Shown here one piece after another: positions 9,477 to 17,882 of a stretch of DNA of 64,000 bases; within the stretch, counting starts at the first letter, position 1; each line of letters begins with the position of its first letter. This DNA is from Prevotella sp. (lineage in GTDB: Bacteria; Bacteroidota; Bacteroidia; Bacteroidales; Bacteroidaceae), in NCBI GenBank assembly GCA_022641735.1, contig JALCDQ010000002.1:1-64000 (forward strand). Direction: 5' to 3'. The notes under the pieces were generated by a model. The model did no database searches. It was not told the origin of the DNA and worked only from the letters and a program-made list of their open reading frames with translations. The translations under genes and the position numbers were made by a program.

Positions 9477-10688
9477 TTATTTGATTAAATCATGAATCTC
9501 TTTAGTCCTGCTATCATTATCTCCATAGAGAGAATAGTAGCATTGATAGAGTGGATATGCCCAATTGGCGCGCTCACGATTAGGGTCGATTTGGCGAGCT
9601 TTCTCCAGATAGCCTACACTTTCCAAATAGAGCTTCTTAACCTCCGCAGGATTTTGGCTTGCTGCCGCTTTTGAGTTAAGGCAGAATCCCATATAAGCAT
9701 AGATAAGAGGTTCATCGCTCTTAACCTCTATAGCCTTTTTGAAACCATCAATAGCATCATCAAACTTATTAGAGTTCATATCATTCTGGGCTTTCATTGC
9801 AAGAGCTGTATAGTTCTTTGGATCAGCAGCTAAGCGGTCAGCAATAAGTTTTGCAGATTTATCTTTCTGTCCAAGTGTCTGATACATAGATGTAAGCTGT
9901 CCAAATATTGCATCACTGCCAGGATTCTTTACATAGAGATCTTCCAAAGTCTTCTCAAATTTAACTGAATCTTCCTTTGTCTTCAAACCTTGAGATGCAA
10001 AGAAAATCTTCATATCCAGAGCTTGCTTGAAAGTGGCACTATCTTTGAGTGCGATGTCCACATACTGATTAGCCAAATCCATTTTCTTAGACTGGTAAGC
10101 ATATACAGCGGCAACACGAGATACTTCACCAAGATATTCATCTTTGCTCTTTCCTGCTACCTCTGTGAACAGAGAATTGTCATGACTTTGCACATAAGTG
10201 CCGAAAGCATTGAGGGCAGCATCTTTGTCGGTCTCACCTATTTGCTGTCCATAATTAATCAGCTGTACGCGGATAGGCCACAGACGATCGCGGTTTGCTT
10301 CATGGAATTTAGGCTTTACTTTACCCTTTTCATTAGGCATAATATCATATTTCTCACACTCTAAGCCACTTGTCAAGGCATCATAAGTAGCCTTGTAGTA
10401 ACCCATTGTATCTACAGGCTCCAATTTTGATTTCATCTGCTTAGCCAGCTGATTGCTAGTCATAGTAGTTTGTTCCTTTGTCACTTTTTCCATGGCTAGG
10501 TCGGTAAGCTTATTGTAAGCTGCAGCCTTCTCTGAATTGTCTACAAAAGAATTTAGATTTGATTTGACTAAAGCCAAGGCTTCGTCAAAAGTTTTTGCCT
10601 TGAGAACGGCCTTTAAGGCGTCACTCTGTCCAGCAAAAGCTACTGATGAACCAAGTATCATCAGAGCCATAATCATTAACTTTTTCAT
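9477..10688 (-). CDS. Secreted TPR protein, paralogue 3
   Basis: A 403-residue protein with a cleavable signal peptide (residues 1-19, ending AFAG) followed by TPR units; the best is FDDAIDGFKKAIEVKSDEP near residue 310, preceded by PKNYTALAMKAQNDMNSN. It is the first gene of the operon and the likely ancestor or main member of the tandem trio, because it has the most regular repeats. It carries the shared CEKYDIMPNEKGKVKP block and the WAYPLYQCY end. The long 362-bp gap upstream holds a possible promoter (10834-10841) and the gyrA terminator. Role unknown. Confidence 0.78.
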   Translation of the reverse strand: MKKLMIMALMILGSSVAFAGQSDALKAVLKAKTFDEALALVKSNLNSFVDNSEKAAAYNKLTDLAMEKVTKEQTTMTSNQLAKQMKSKLEPVDTMGYYKATYDALTSGLECEKYDIMPNEKGKVKPKFHEANRDRLWPIRVQLINYGQQIGETDKDAALNAFGTYVQSHDNSLFTEVAGKSKDEYLGEVSRVAAVYAYQSKKMDLANQYVDIALKDSATFKQALDMKIFFASQGLKTKEDSVKFEKTLEDLYVKNPGSDAIFGQLTSMYQTLGQKDKSAKLIADRLAADPKNYTALAMKAQNDMNSNKFDDAIDGFKKAIEVKSDEPLIYAYMGFCLNSKAAASQNPAEVKKLYLESVGYLEKARQIDPNRERANWAYPLYQCYYSLYGDNDSRTKEIHDLIK

Positions 10689-10833
10689 ATTCGCTATCGT
10701 TTTAAAGTTTAAAATTTTTATTCATTATTTATATTAAGGAAATCACCTGTTTTAAGGGTTCCAGCAATTGTATATTTTTCTTTTTCTATTGGACGTGATT
10801 AATTAATTAAAGGGTTCATTCCTATTCAATTTT

Positions 10834-10841
10834 CAAAATTA
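10834..10841 (-). promoter_or_regulatory. Possible promoter of the TPR-helicase operon
   Basis: On the minus strand TAATTTTG fits the TAnnTTTG box. The element 20 bp upstream is TTTTC rather than TTTG, so the match is partial. It would give a leader of about 140 nt for the first TPR gene. The rest of the 10689-11050 gap is AT-rich and holds only this and the gyrA terminator. Confidence 0.35.
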
Positions 10842-10974
10842 CAATAAATTTCCGAAATATGAAAACTTTTATCTTAAAAAAATCATAATATTGCCCAAAT
10901 TCGGGATAAGTGCTTATTACAATATCATTTTTTTGTCGATAATAAATACGGAATCAACAGAATTCGCATAAAAA

Positions 10975-11005
10975 AAAGAAGCAAGGATTATTGCCTTGCT
11001 TCTTT
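10975..11005 (-). terminator. Rho-independent terminator of gyrA
   Basis: AAAGAAGCAAGG pairs perfectly with CCTTGCTTCTTT across a 7-nt loop, and on the minus strand the stem runs into a T tract (the A run at 10971-10977). It lies about 45 bp after the gyrA stop codon. Confidence 0.85.
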
Positions 11006-11050
11006 CTTATTTATAACCTATCGTTAAGAGGCGATTAGGAACTAAGAATC

Positions 11051-13708
11051 TTAATCATCTACCGGCTCGCCGTCATCAAAACTTACGAGAGGTGTTGATG
11101 GTTTCTCGTCATTGGATGGTTCTTCTGTCGATTCTGGATCTGCCGTTTGTGTGGGTTCTTCAATAGAAGTGCTGTCACTCTGAATTTCATCGCTCTTCTT
11201 AGCCCAAGCTGCACGACTTTCTTCTTCAACAGTAGCCTCAAGTTCCGTACTCATTACCTTGCAAACGCTTGCTATCGCATCGTTTTTCTTTGTCAAATTG
11301 ATAAGTTTCACGCCTTGGGTGTTACGGCCCATAATGCGCACATCTGCAACTGCCAAACGTATAACGATACCACTCTTGTTGATAATCATCAAGTCATTAA
11401 GGTCAGTTACATTTTTTATGGATACAAGTTCACCTGTGCGTTCCGTAATATTGAGTGTCTTCACGCCCTTAGAGCCACGATGAGTCTTGCGATATTCGGT
11501 AACTTGTGACCGTTTGCCAAAGCCATTCTGGCTTACTACCATCACGGTTTCCTTTTCGGGATCGTTGACTACAATCATGCCGATTACAGCATCTTCTGGT
11601 CCATCGAGCGTCATGCCCTTAACACCTGTTGCAATACGACCCATTGAACGGATTTCACTTTCATTGAATCTTACAGCGCGACCATGTTTGTTAGCAAGAA
11701 TAAGTTCGTTTTTACCATTGGTAAGCCGTACGTCAACAACCTCATCGCCTTCAAGAATATTGATGGCATTCACGCCTTTTGCTCTTGGATAAGAATACAG
11801 TTTGAGTGATGATTTCTTCACAATACCATTCTTGGTAGCGAATACCACATTATGGGTTGTGATAAAGTCCTCATCTTCCAATCCACGTCCACGAAGGCGA
11901 AGGAATCCATTTACAGCGTCATCTTTTTCGATATTGAGCAGATTTTGAATAGCACGACCCTTGCTGGTCTTCTCACCTTCAGGGATGTCATAGCATTTCA
12001 GCCAATGGCAACGGCCTTTCTTGGTGAAGAAGAGCATTGTCTGATGCATCGTAGCAGGATAGATATACTCGGTGAAATCTTCCTCGCGAGTATGTGCACC
12101 CTTGCTGCCGACACCACCGCGAGCCTGCTCACGGAATTCAGACAATGGTGTGCGCTTGATATATCCTAAATGACTTACGGTGATAACGATAGGGTCGTTA
12201 GGATAGAAATCCTCTGCATTGAACTCATGTTCAGCTGGGATTATCTCTGTACGACGGGCATCGCCATACTTCTCCTTAACTTCCACCAACTCATCTTTCA
12301 TCACTTTCTTGCAAAGTTCAGGATCATCGAGTATCTGCTGCAAATAAGCAATCTGCTTTTCCAAGTCCTCATATTCAGCATGCAACTGATCCATACGAAG
12401 TCCGGTGAGTTGAGAAAGACGCATATCAACAATTGCCTTGCTTTGCAGAGAGTCTAATTCGAAGCGTTTCTCAAGGTTTGTCTGAGCATCAGCTGGAGTT
12501 TTAGAAGCGCGGATAATATGCACGACTTCATCAATATTATCACAAGCGATAATCAGACCTTCGAGGATATGGGCACGTTCTTTGGCTTTGTTCAAGTCAA
12601 ACTTTGTGCGGCGGATGGTCACATCATGACGATGCTCCACGAAATATTTCACACATTCCTGCAGAGAAAGCAGACGTGGACGGCCCTTAACCAATGCGAT
12701 GCAATTCACTGAGAATGAACTCTGAAGAGCAGTCATCTTAAAGAGTTTGTTCAAGATGACGTTGGCATTAGCGTCTTTCTTGGCATCCACCACGATGCGC
12801 ATTCCTTGACGGCCTGTCTCATCGTTCACATTCGCAATGCCGTCAATCTTTCCTTCTTTCACCAAGTCAGCAATATATTCTATCAATTGCTGCTTGTTGA
12901 CACCGTACGGAATCTCTGTTACGACAATCTTGTCATGAGTTTCGCCTGCCTCAATCTCAGCCTTTGCACGCATGATGATGCGGCCACGACCGGTCTCATA
13001 AGCCTGCTTAACTCCTTCAAGACCATAGATATAAGCACCTGTAGGGAAATCAGGAGCTGGTATATACTGCATCAAGTCTTCTATGGTGATGTCAGGGTTG
13101 TCAATATAAGCGCAGCATCCATCGATGACCTCACCCAAATTATGGGTTGGAATATTGGTTGCCATACCCACAGCGATACCATTTCCGCCATTTACAAGCA
13201 GATTAGGAATCTTTGTAGGCATAACGGTAGGCTCCTGTAGAGTGTCATCAAAGTTGTTCATCATATCGACGGTGTCCTTCTCAAGGTCATCCATGATATG
13301 CTCACCCATCTTTGAGAGTCGGCACTCTGTGTATCGCATGGCAGCTGGAGAATCACCATCGACAGAGCCGAAGTTTCCTTGTCCATCCACCAATTTATAA
13401 CGCATGTTCCAGTCCTGCCCCATTCTCACGAGGGCTCCATATACGGAACTGTCACCATGAGGATGGTATTTACCGAGCACTTCACCTACGACGCGCGCAC
13501 ATTTTTTATACGGTTTGTCATTCGTATTTCCGATGCCGAGCATACCATAAAGTATTCGCCGGTGCACTGGTTTAAATCCATCACGCACATCAGGAAGAGC
13601 ACGAGCCACAATCACCGACATAGAATAGTCTATGTAGGATGACTTCATTTCTTCCTCGATGTTGATTTTCTTGATTCTATCAACATCAATTGTTTGATTT
13701 TCGTCCAT
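11051..13708 (-). CDS. gyrA: DNA gyrase subunit A
   Basis: An 885-residue type IIA topoisomerase subunit that cuts and rejoins the DNA gate; with GyrB it introduces negative supercoils. Catalytic Tyr126 sits in AAMRYTE. The quinolone-determining region reads HPHGDSSVYGALVRM, with the usual Ser (residue 87); the position of E. coli Asp87 is Gly. The GyrA box is present as QARGGVGSKG near residue 535, so this is gyrase and not ParC. Six beta-blades follow, then a tail of about 50 acidic residues ending EEPSNDEKPSTPLVSFDDGE and a few more. Part of that tail recurs in the HU-LysM protein of this window. It is transcribed alone from a promoter about 125 bp upstream. Confidence 0.97.
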   Translation of the reverse strand: MDENQTIDVDRIKKINIEEEMKSSYIDYSMSVIVARALPDVRDGFKPVHRRILYGMLGIGNTNDKPYKKCARVVGEVLGKYHPHGDSSVYGALVRMGQDWNMRYKLVDGQGNFGSVDGDSPAAMRYTECRLSKMGEHIMDDLEKDTVDMMNNFDDTLQEPTVMPTKIPNLLVNGGNGIAVGMATNIPTHNLGEVIDGCCAYIDNPDITIEDLMQYIPAPDFPTGAYIYGLEGVKQAYETGRGRIIMRAKAEIEAGETHDKIVVTEIPYGVNKQQLIEYIADLVKEGKIDGIANVNDETGRQGMRIVVDAKKDANANVILNKLFKMTALQSSFSVNCIALVKGRPRLLSLQECVKYFVEHRHDVTIRRTKFDLNKAKERAHILEGLIIACDNIDEVVHIIRASKTPADAQTNLEKRFELDSLQSKAIVDMRLSQLTGLRMDQLHAEYEDLEKQIAYLQQILDDPELCKKVMKDELVEVKEKYGDARRTEIIPAEHEFNAEDFYPNDPIVITVSHLGYIKRTPLSEFREQARGGVGSKGAHTREEDFTEYIYPATMHQTMLFFTKKGRCHWLKCYDIPEGEKTSKGRAIQNLLNIEKDDAVNGFLRLRGRGLEDEDFITTHNVVFATKNGIVKKSSLKLYSYPRAKGVNAINILEGDEVVDVRLTNGKNELILANKHGRAVRFNESEIRSMGRIATGVKGMTLDGPEDAVIGMIVVNDPEKETVMVVSQNGFGKRSQVTEYRKTHRGSKGVKTLNITERTGELVSIKNVTDLNDLMIINKSGIVIRLAVADVRIMGRNTQGVKLINLTKKNDAIASVCKVMSTELEATVEEESRAAWAKKSDEIQSDSTSIEEPTQTADPESTEEPSNDEKPSTPLVSFDDGEPVDD

Positions 13709-13830
13709 TTCTTATTTTAATATAATGTATTTCAGTTTTATAATCTCAATATCGGTTTCATAATTCGGGAAAAACGTCGTAGAGGCCTCTAAAATGCCCC
13801 AGAATCGATTTTGCCTTATTTTTAATCGCA

Positions 13831-13838
13831 CAAAGATA
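13831..13838 (-). promoter_or_regulatory. Promoter -7 box of gyrA
   Basis: TATCTTTG on the minus strand, an exact TAnnTTTG box, about 122 bp before the gyrA ATG. The upstream element is TTTT rather than TTTG. The 291-bp divergent gap between gyrA and the YccF gene also holds a 10-bp palindrome AGAGGCCTCT (13781-13790) in the gyrA leader, of unknown meaning. Confidence 0.55.
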
Positions 13839-13999
13839 CAATATTTTTTTGACTTATAAAAACTTTTCTGACGAAAATATGCTTTATTTTGCGATTTATT
13901 TGCTATAAAAGAAAAACCTCTGATTTTTTCCTTTATTCTGCAACTTTTCAGTGTTTATATTCGTCTTAAGAACAGAAAGAATAAAACAAAATAGAGAAA

Positions 14000-14368
14000 A
14001 TGAGAACACTGGGAAATCTTTTATGGTTGATTTTTGGAGGTTTTGAGACTGCAATCGGTTATTTTATGGGAGGTATTGGCATGATGCTGACAATCATCGG
14101 AATACCTTTCGGGTTGCAAGCAATAAAAATTGGCATCTATGTGATTTGGCCTTTTGGGCATCATGCGGTAGATTCAGCAGATTCGGGAGGCTGCCTGCAA
14201 ACCCTTCTGAATGTCATTTGGGTCATCTTCTTTGGTTTATGGATTTGGCTTTTTCATATTCTTTTCGGACTCATTCTTTGCATTACCATCGTCGGAATCC
14301 CCTTTGGAAAGAAGCAGTTTGAGTTGTCTTCACTTGCATTGACTCCTTTTGGAAAAGAGGTAGTATAA
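14000..14368 (+). CDS. YccF domain inner-membrane protein
   Basis: A 122-residue membrane protein with two copies of the YccF (DUF307) repeat, each containing the motif GIPFG (GIPFGLQAIK near 34 and GIPFGKKQFE near 104). Three to four hydrophobic segments are visible (about 8-30, 35-50, 70-100). The family has no established function. It is monocistronic and divergent from gyrA; the next feature is a palindromic array 33 bp after its stop. The length is typical of the family. Confidence 0.88.
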   Translation: MRTLGNLLWLIFGGFETAIGYFMGGIGMMLTIIGIPFGLQAIKIGIYVIWPFGHHAVDSADSGGCLQTLLNVIWVIFFGLWIWLFHILFGLILCITIVGIPFGKKQFELSSLALTPFGKEVV

Positions 14369-14401
14369 CTATCTGATTTTTAAGGAGATATATCTTTGAT
14401 T

Positions 14402-14486
14402 GTAAAAGGCCATCTTTTACGCTGTAAATAACGACTGTTTACCTCGTAAAAGATGGCTTTTTACAGGGTAAACAATGACCTTTTAC
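14402..14486. repeat. Four-unit 22-bp-period palindromic array
   Basis: Units start at 14402, 14424, 14446 and 14468, each GTAAA-N9-TTTAC (19 bp), with spacers gct, ctc and agg. All four keep both 5-bp ends exactly. Neighbouring sequence in the same 22-bp register does not match, so the element is exactly four units long. It lies 33 bp downstream of the YccF stop codon. The remaining sequence up to the GH92 promoter (14487-14606) shows nothing recognisable. Confidence 0.9.
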
Positions 14487-14606
14487 AATTCAGTTTGCTA
14501 TTCTCTATGATTTACTCAATGAACAGCGCATTTCCAGACGCATATTGTAAGTTAATCTGAAAATAAGGGACAAGCAGAATATTTTCATTTCTATTTTTCA
14601 AAAACA

Positions 14607-14638
14607 TTTGGATTTTCCGATTTCTTTTATTATCTTTG
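14607..14638 (+). promoter_or_regulatory. Promoter of the GH92 operon
   Basis: TTTG at 14607-14610, a 20-bp spacer, then TATCTTTG at 14631-14638: a full match to the Bacteroidota housekeeping promoter. The start codon follows 23 bp later. Confidence 0.8.
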
Positions 14639-14661
14639 CACTTTATATAATCACTACCATC

Positions 14662-16995
14662 ATGAAAAAAAGAACGACATTTATACTGATTTTTTCAATT
14701 GCAATCATTGCCAGTGCTTATGCCCAACAGCCCGGCAAGCTTTCAAGCTATGTCAATCCAATGATAGGCACAGGAGGCATGGGTCATACCTTTCCGGGTG
14801 CTTGCGCGCCTTTTGGCATCGTGCAACTAAGTCCTGAAACTGATACGATTCCTCATAATATCGATGGAAAATATCAACCGAAAGTGTATTCCTATTGTGC
14901 TGGTTATCAATATGATGACCCCACCATCGTCGGATTCAGTCATACGCATCTCAGCGGAACGGGTCATAGCGACCTTGGCGATATCATGATAATGCCTCAA
15001 ACAGGAAAGTTAAGGCTCAATCCGGGCACAAAAGACAACCCTGATAATGGCTATCGATGCCGCTACTCCCACTCCACCGAAAGGGCTTTTCCGGGTTATT
15101 ACGAGGTTACTTTGAAGGATAACGGTGTGAAATGTCAGTTTACTGCTACCGAAAGGGTCGGCATTCATCAATATTCCTATCCAAAAGGTGCGGATGAACG
15201 CATCATTCTCGACCTTTTGCATGGCATTTACAATTATGATGGTAAGGTGCTTTGGAGCCAACTAAGAGTAGAAAATGACACCCTTCTCACGGGCTATCGC
15301 CTCACCAATGGATGGTCGCGTTGCAACTATACTTATTTTGCTATCAGTCTTTCCAAACCCATTAAGAGCTATGGTTACAAAGATATGAAAGAGCCGAAGT
15401 ATAAAGGTTTCTGGAAGAAATTTGACCTTCATCATGACTTCCCCGATATTGCAGGAAGAGATGTTGTAACTTATTTCAATTTCGACAATGATGGTCAGCC
15501 CCTTATTCTCAAAGTGGCACTGTCGGCTGTAAGTACCGAAGGTGCACTGAAAAATCTCAAAGCGGAAGCTAGTGGAAAGACTTTTGAGCAGCTTGTTGCG
15601 GAGACCAACGCCAAATGGGAAAAGGAACTCGACGTCTTGGAGTGTGAGGGTACTGCCGACCAAAAGGCCATGCTTTACACCTCTTTATATCATACGATGA
15701 TTAATCCGTCAATCTATATGGATGTAGATAGGAAATATCGTGGAGTTGACGGCAACATCCATGAGGCTAAAGACTTTGATAATTACACCATTTTCAGCGT
15801 TTGGGATACCTATAGGGCTGAACATCCATTGCTCGGATTGCTGAAAACTGACCGCAATACGAATATGGTGAAGTCGATGATTGCTCATCAGCAGCAGAAC
15901 ATATTGCACATGCTTCCCGTATGGAGTCTGATGGGCAATGAGGGCTGGTGTATGACCGGATATCATGCAGTGACGGTAGTTGCCGATGCTTTAGTGAAGG
16001 GTGCTGACATCAATGCTGATGAAGCACTGAAGGCAATGACGCAAACAGCCACCTGCAAGTATTTCCCAAACTTGTCAAACTATATCCGATTGGGTTATGC
16101 ACCTTATGACCATGACGCGACGGCAGCCTCTAATACGCTTGAATATTCTTATGATGACTTCGGCGTTTATGCAGCAGCAAAGAAGTTGGGGAAGAAAGAT
16201 ATTGCCGATGAATATGCCAAACGGGCTCTCTATTATCGAAATACCTTCGATACCTCAATAGGTTTTGCTTCGCCAAGATACGCTGATGGACATTTCAAAA
16301 GCGACCTTGACCCTTATCAGACTTATAATGAAGGCTTCATCGAAGGCAATTCTTGGAACTTCTCTTTTCAAGCTCCGCAAGATGTATTTGGCCTTATTCG
16401 CCTCTTTGGAGGTGATAAAGCCTTTCAGAAAAAGTTAGACCAACTCTTCGAAATGAACCTTCCTGAGAAATATTATGCTGATAATGAGGACATTACGGCA
16501 GATTGTTTAGTGGGAGGATATGTGCATGGAAATGAGCCTAGTCATCATATACCTTATTTATATGCATGGACTTCTGCCCCATGGAAGACGCAGAAATGGA
16601 TGAGAACTATTATGGGTAAGATGTATAAAAATGAGATTCGCGGCCTTGGTGGCAACGATGATTGCGGGCAAATGTCGGCATGGTATATCTTCTCGGCAAT
16701 GGGCTTCTATCCTGTGTGTCCAGGCACTGATCAATATGTTTTGGGTGCTCCTTATTTGTCCTATATGAAAGTAACGCTTCCTAATGGCAAAACTGTAACC
16801 ATCAAAGCACCAAAGGTAAGTGAGAAAAACCGTTATGTGGAGAGTGTGAAACTCAATGGAAAGCCCTATTCGAAACTCTACATTACGCATAAAGACCTTA
16901 CTGATGGTTGCACTATTGAGTTCAATATGGGTAGCAAACCGAATCTGAAAAGAGGACTTGCTGCCGATGATAAACCTTATTCAATGAGCAAATGA
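14662..16995 (+). CDS. GH92 family alpha-mannosidase, secreted
   Basis: A 777-residue secreted glycoside hydrolase of family 92, which removes alpha-linked mannose (commonly alpha-1,2) from host or yeast glycans by a calcium-dependent inverting mechanism. The start is the ATG at 14662, where a signal peptide (MKKRTTFILIF..., cut after AYAQ) begins; the frame is open further upstream but that part is not signal-like. Family marks are VNPMIGTGGMGHTFPGACAPFG near the N-terminus, GTGHSDLGD (about 125), the YTSLYHTMINPSIYMD helix of the alpha/alpha-barrel, GNEPSHHIPYLY and the late GGNDDCGQMSAWYIFSAMGFYPVCPG. It overlaps the DUF4886 gene by 4 bp, so both are one operon. Exact linkage specificity cannot be read from sequence. 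Confidence 0.95.
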   Translation: MKKRTTFILIFSIAIIASAYAQQPGKLSSYVNPMIGTGGMGHTFPGACAPFGIVQLSPETDTIPHNIDGKYQPKVYSYCAGYQYDDPTIVGFSHTHLSGTGHSDLGDIMIMPQTGKLRLNPGTKDNPDNGYRCRYSHSTERAFPGYYEVTLKDNGVKCQFTATERVGIHQYSYPKGADERIILDLLHGIYNYDGKVLWSQLRVENDTLLTGYRLTNGWSRCNYTYFAISLSKPIKSYGYKDMKEPKYKGFWKKFDLHHDFPDIAGRDVVTYFNFDNDGQPLILKVALSAVSTEGALKNLKAEASGKTFEQLVAETNAKWEKELDVLECEGTADQKAMLYTSLYHTMINPSIYMDVDRKYRGVDGNIHEAKDFDNYTIFSVWDTYRAEHPLLGLLKTDRNTNMVKSMIAHQQQNILHMLPVWSLMGNEGWCMTGYHAVTVVADALVKGADINADEALKAMTQTATCKYFPNLSNYIRLGYAPYDHDATAASNTLEYSYDDFGVYAAAKKLGKKDIADEYAKRALYYRNTFDTSIGFASPRYADGHFKSDLDPYQTYNEGFIEGNSWNFSFQAPQDVFGLIRLFGGDKAFQKKLDQLFEMNLPEKYYADNEDITADCLVGGYVHGNEPSHHIPYLYAWTSAPWKTQKWMRTIMGKMYKNEIRGLGGNDDCGQMSAWYIFSAMGFYPVCPGTDQYVLGAPYLSYMKVTLPNGKTVTIKAPKVSEKNRYVESVKLNGKPYSKLYITHKDLTDGCTIEFNMGSKPNLKRGLAADDKPYSMSK

Positions 16996-17816
16996 AAAGA
17001 CTGATTTTATCCTTATTCGTTCTCTTTGCTTGCATATCCATGCAGGCAAAGTTACTGAAAGTCCTTGCGATAGGCAATAGCTTCTCGGAAGATGCTGTTG
17101 AACAGTATTTATGGGAATTAGCAGCTGCGCAGGGAGATACATTGATTATCGGAAATGCTTATATTCCCGGATGCCCTATTGATAGGCATTTAAATGATTT
17201 GGAAACTGGAAAAGCCGAGTATGCCTATCGCAAAATCGTGGATGGAAAGAAGACTAATACCAAGGACATAGACTTAAAATCCATCATTGAAGATGAACGT
17301 TGGGACATCATATCACTGCAACAAGCAAGCCCAAATTCAGGTGAACCTGAGACTTATGCTAACTTACCGAAGTTAAAAGAGAAAGTGCTTGCTCTTGCAA
17401 CGAATAAAGATGTGGAGATCGTATGGCATCTCACATGGGCTTATGCACATGATGCCACTCACGAAGGGTTCAAGAAATACGGGAATGACCAACGTAAAAT
17501 GTATGATGCAATACTGTTGTCTGTCCGCCAAGAATTGCCAAAAGCAGGCATCAAGAGGATTATCCCTTCGGGCATTGCCATTCAAAACATGCGTAAAAAG
17601 ATAGGCGATTATCTTAATCGGGATGGTTTTCATCTGTCTTATTCTATCGGCCGATATACTGCAGCGTGTACTTGGTGCGAGTTTCTGACAGGAAAAAGTG
17701 TTGTTGGAAATCCTTATCACCCACAGAATATTTATGCAGATGAAGCTCTGAAAGCCCAAAAGGCGGCGCATAAAGCATTCTGTCAGCTACCCAAGATCTT
17801 CCTTTTTGCCAAATAA
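16992..17816 (+). CDS. DUF4886 SGNH-like hydrolase, secreted
   Basis: A 274-residue secreted protein (signal peptide 1-19, ending MQA) of the DUF4886 family. It opens with VLAIGNSFSEDA, which matches block I of SGNH/GDSL esterases with the Ser nucleophile, and later shows DGFHLSYSIGRY, the D-x-x-H block V that completes the triad. A carbohydrate esterase activity that removes acyl groups from glycans is therefore plausible. Translational overlap with the GH92 mannosidase gene supports a role in the same glycan breakdown. Family confident; substrate inferred. Confidence 0.85.
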   Translation: MKRLILSLFVLFACISMQAKLLKVLAIGNSFSEDAVEQYLWELAAAQGDTLIIGNAYIPGCPIDRHLNDLETGKAEYAYRKIVDGKKTNTKDIDLKSIIEDERWDIISLQQASPNSGEPETYANLPKLKEKVLALATNKDVEIVWHLTWAYAHDATHEGFKKYGNDQRKMYDAILLSVRQELPKAGIKRIIPSGIAIQNMRKKIGDYLNRDGFHLSYSIGRYTAACTWCEFLTGKSVVGNPYHPQNIYADEALKAQKAAHKAFCQLPKIFLFAK

Positions 17817-17818
17817 AC

Positions 17819-17858
17819 AAAGGCGTTCTATTGAATGATTTATCAATGGAGCGCCTTT
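17819..17858. terminator. Bidirectional terminator between convergent genes
   Basis: A 16-bp stem (AAAGGCGTTCTATTGA with TCAATGGAGCGCCTTT, two G-U pairs) closed by an 8-nt loop, 2 bp after the DUF4886 stop and 24 bp from the stop of the convergent P-type ATPase gene. It is followed by ATTTTG on the plus strand. Confidence 0.8.
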
Positions 17859-17882
17859 ATTTTGCGTCTTTTCAATCTGCAT

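Noticed and set aside
13430..13470. Quinolone-resistance mutation in gyrA (Gly at the E. coli Asp87 position)
   Set aside because: The key Ser is intact and Gly at this place may be the normal state in this group. Resistance cannot be inferred.
14402..14486. Plain rho-independent terminator as the explanation of the arrays
   Set aside because: The operons at 53236 and 17819 have ordinary GC-richer terminators of their own, and the arrays have four equal AT-rich palindromes without a terminal T run. A role in RNA 3' ends is not excluded.
14608..14661. Longer N-terminus for the GH92 enzyme
   Set aside because: The extra 18 codons cover the -7 box of the promoter; the signal peptide begins at 14662.
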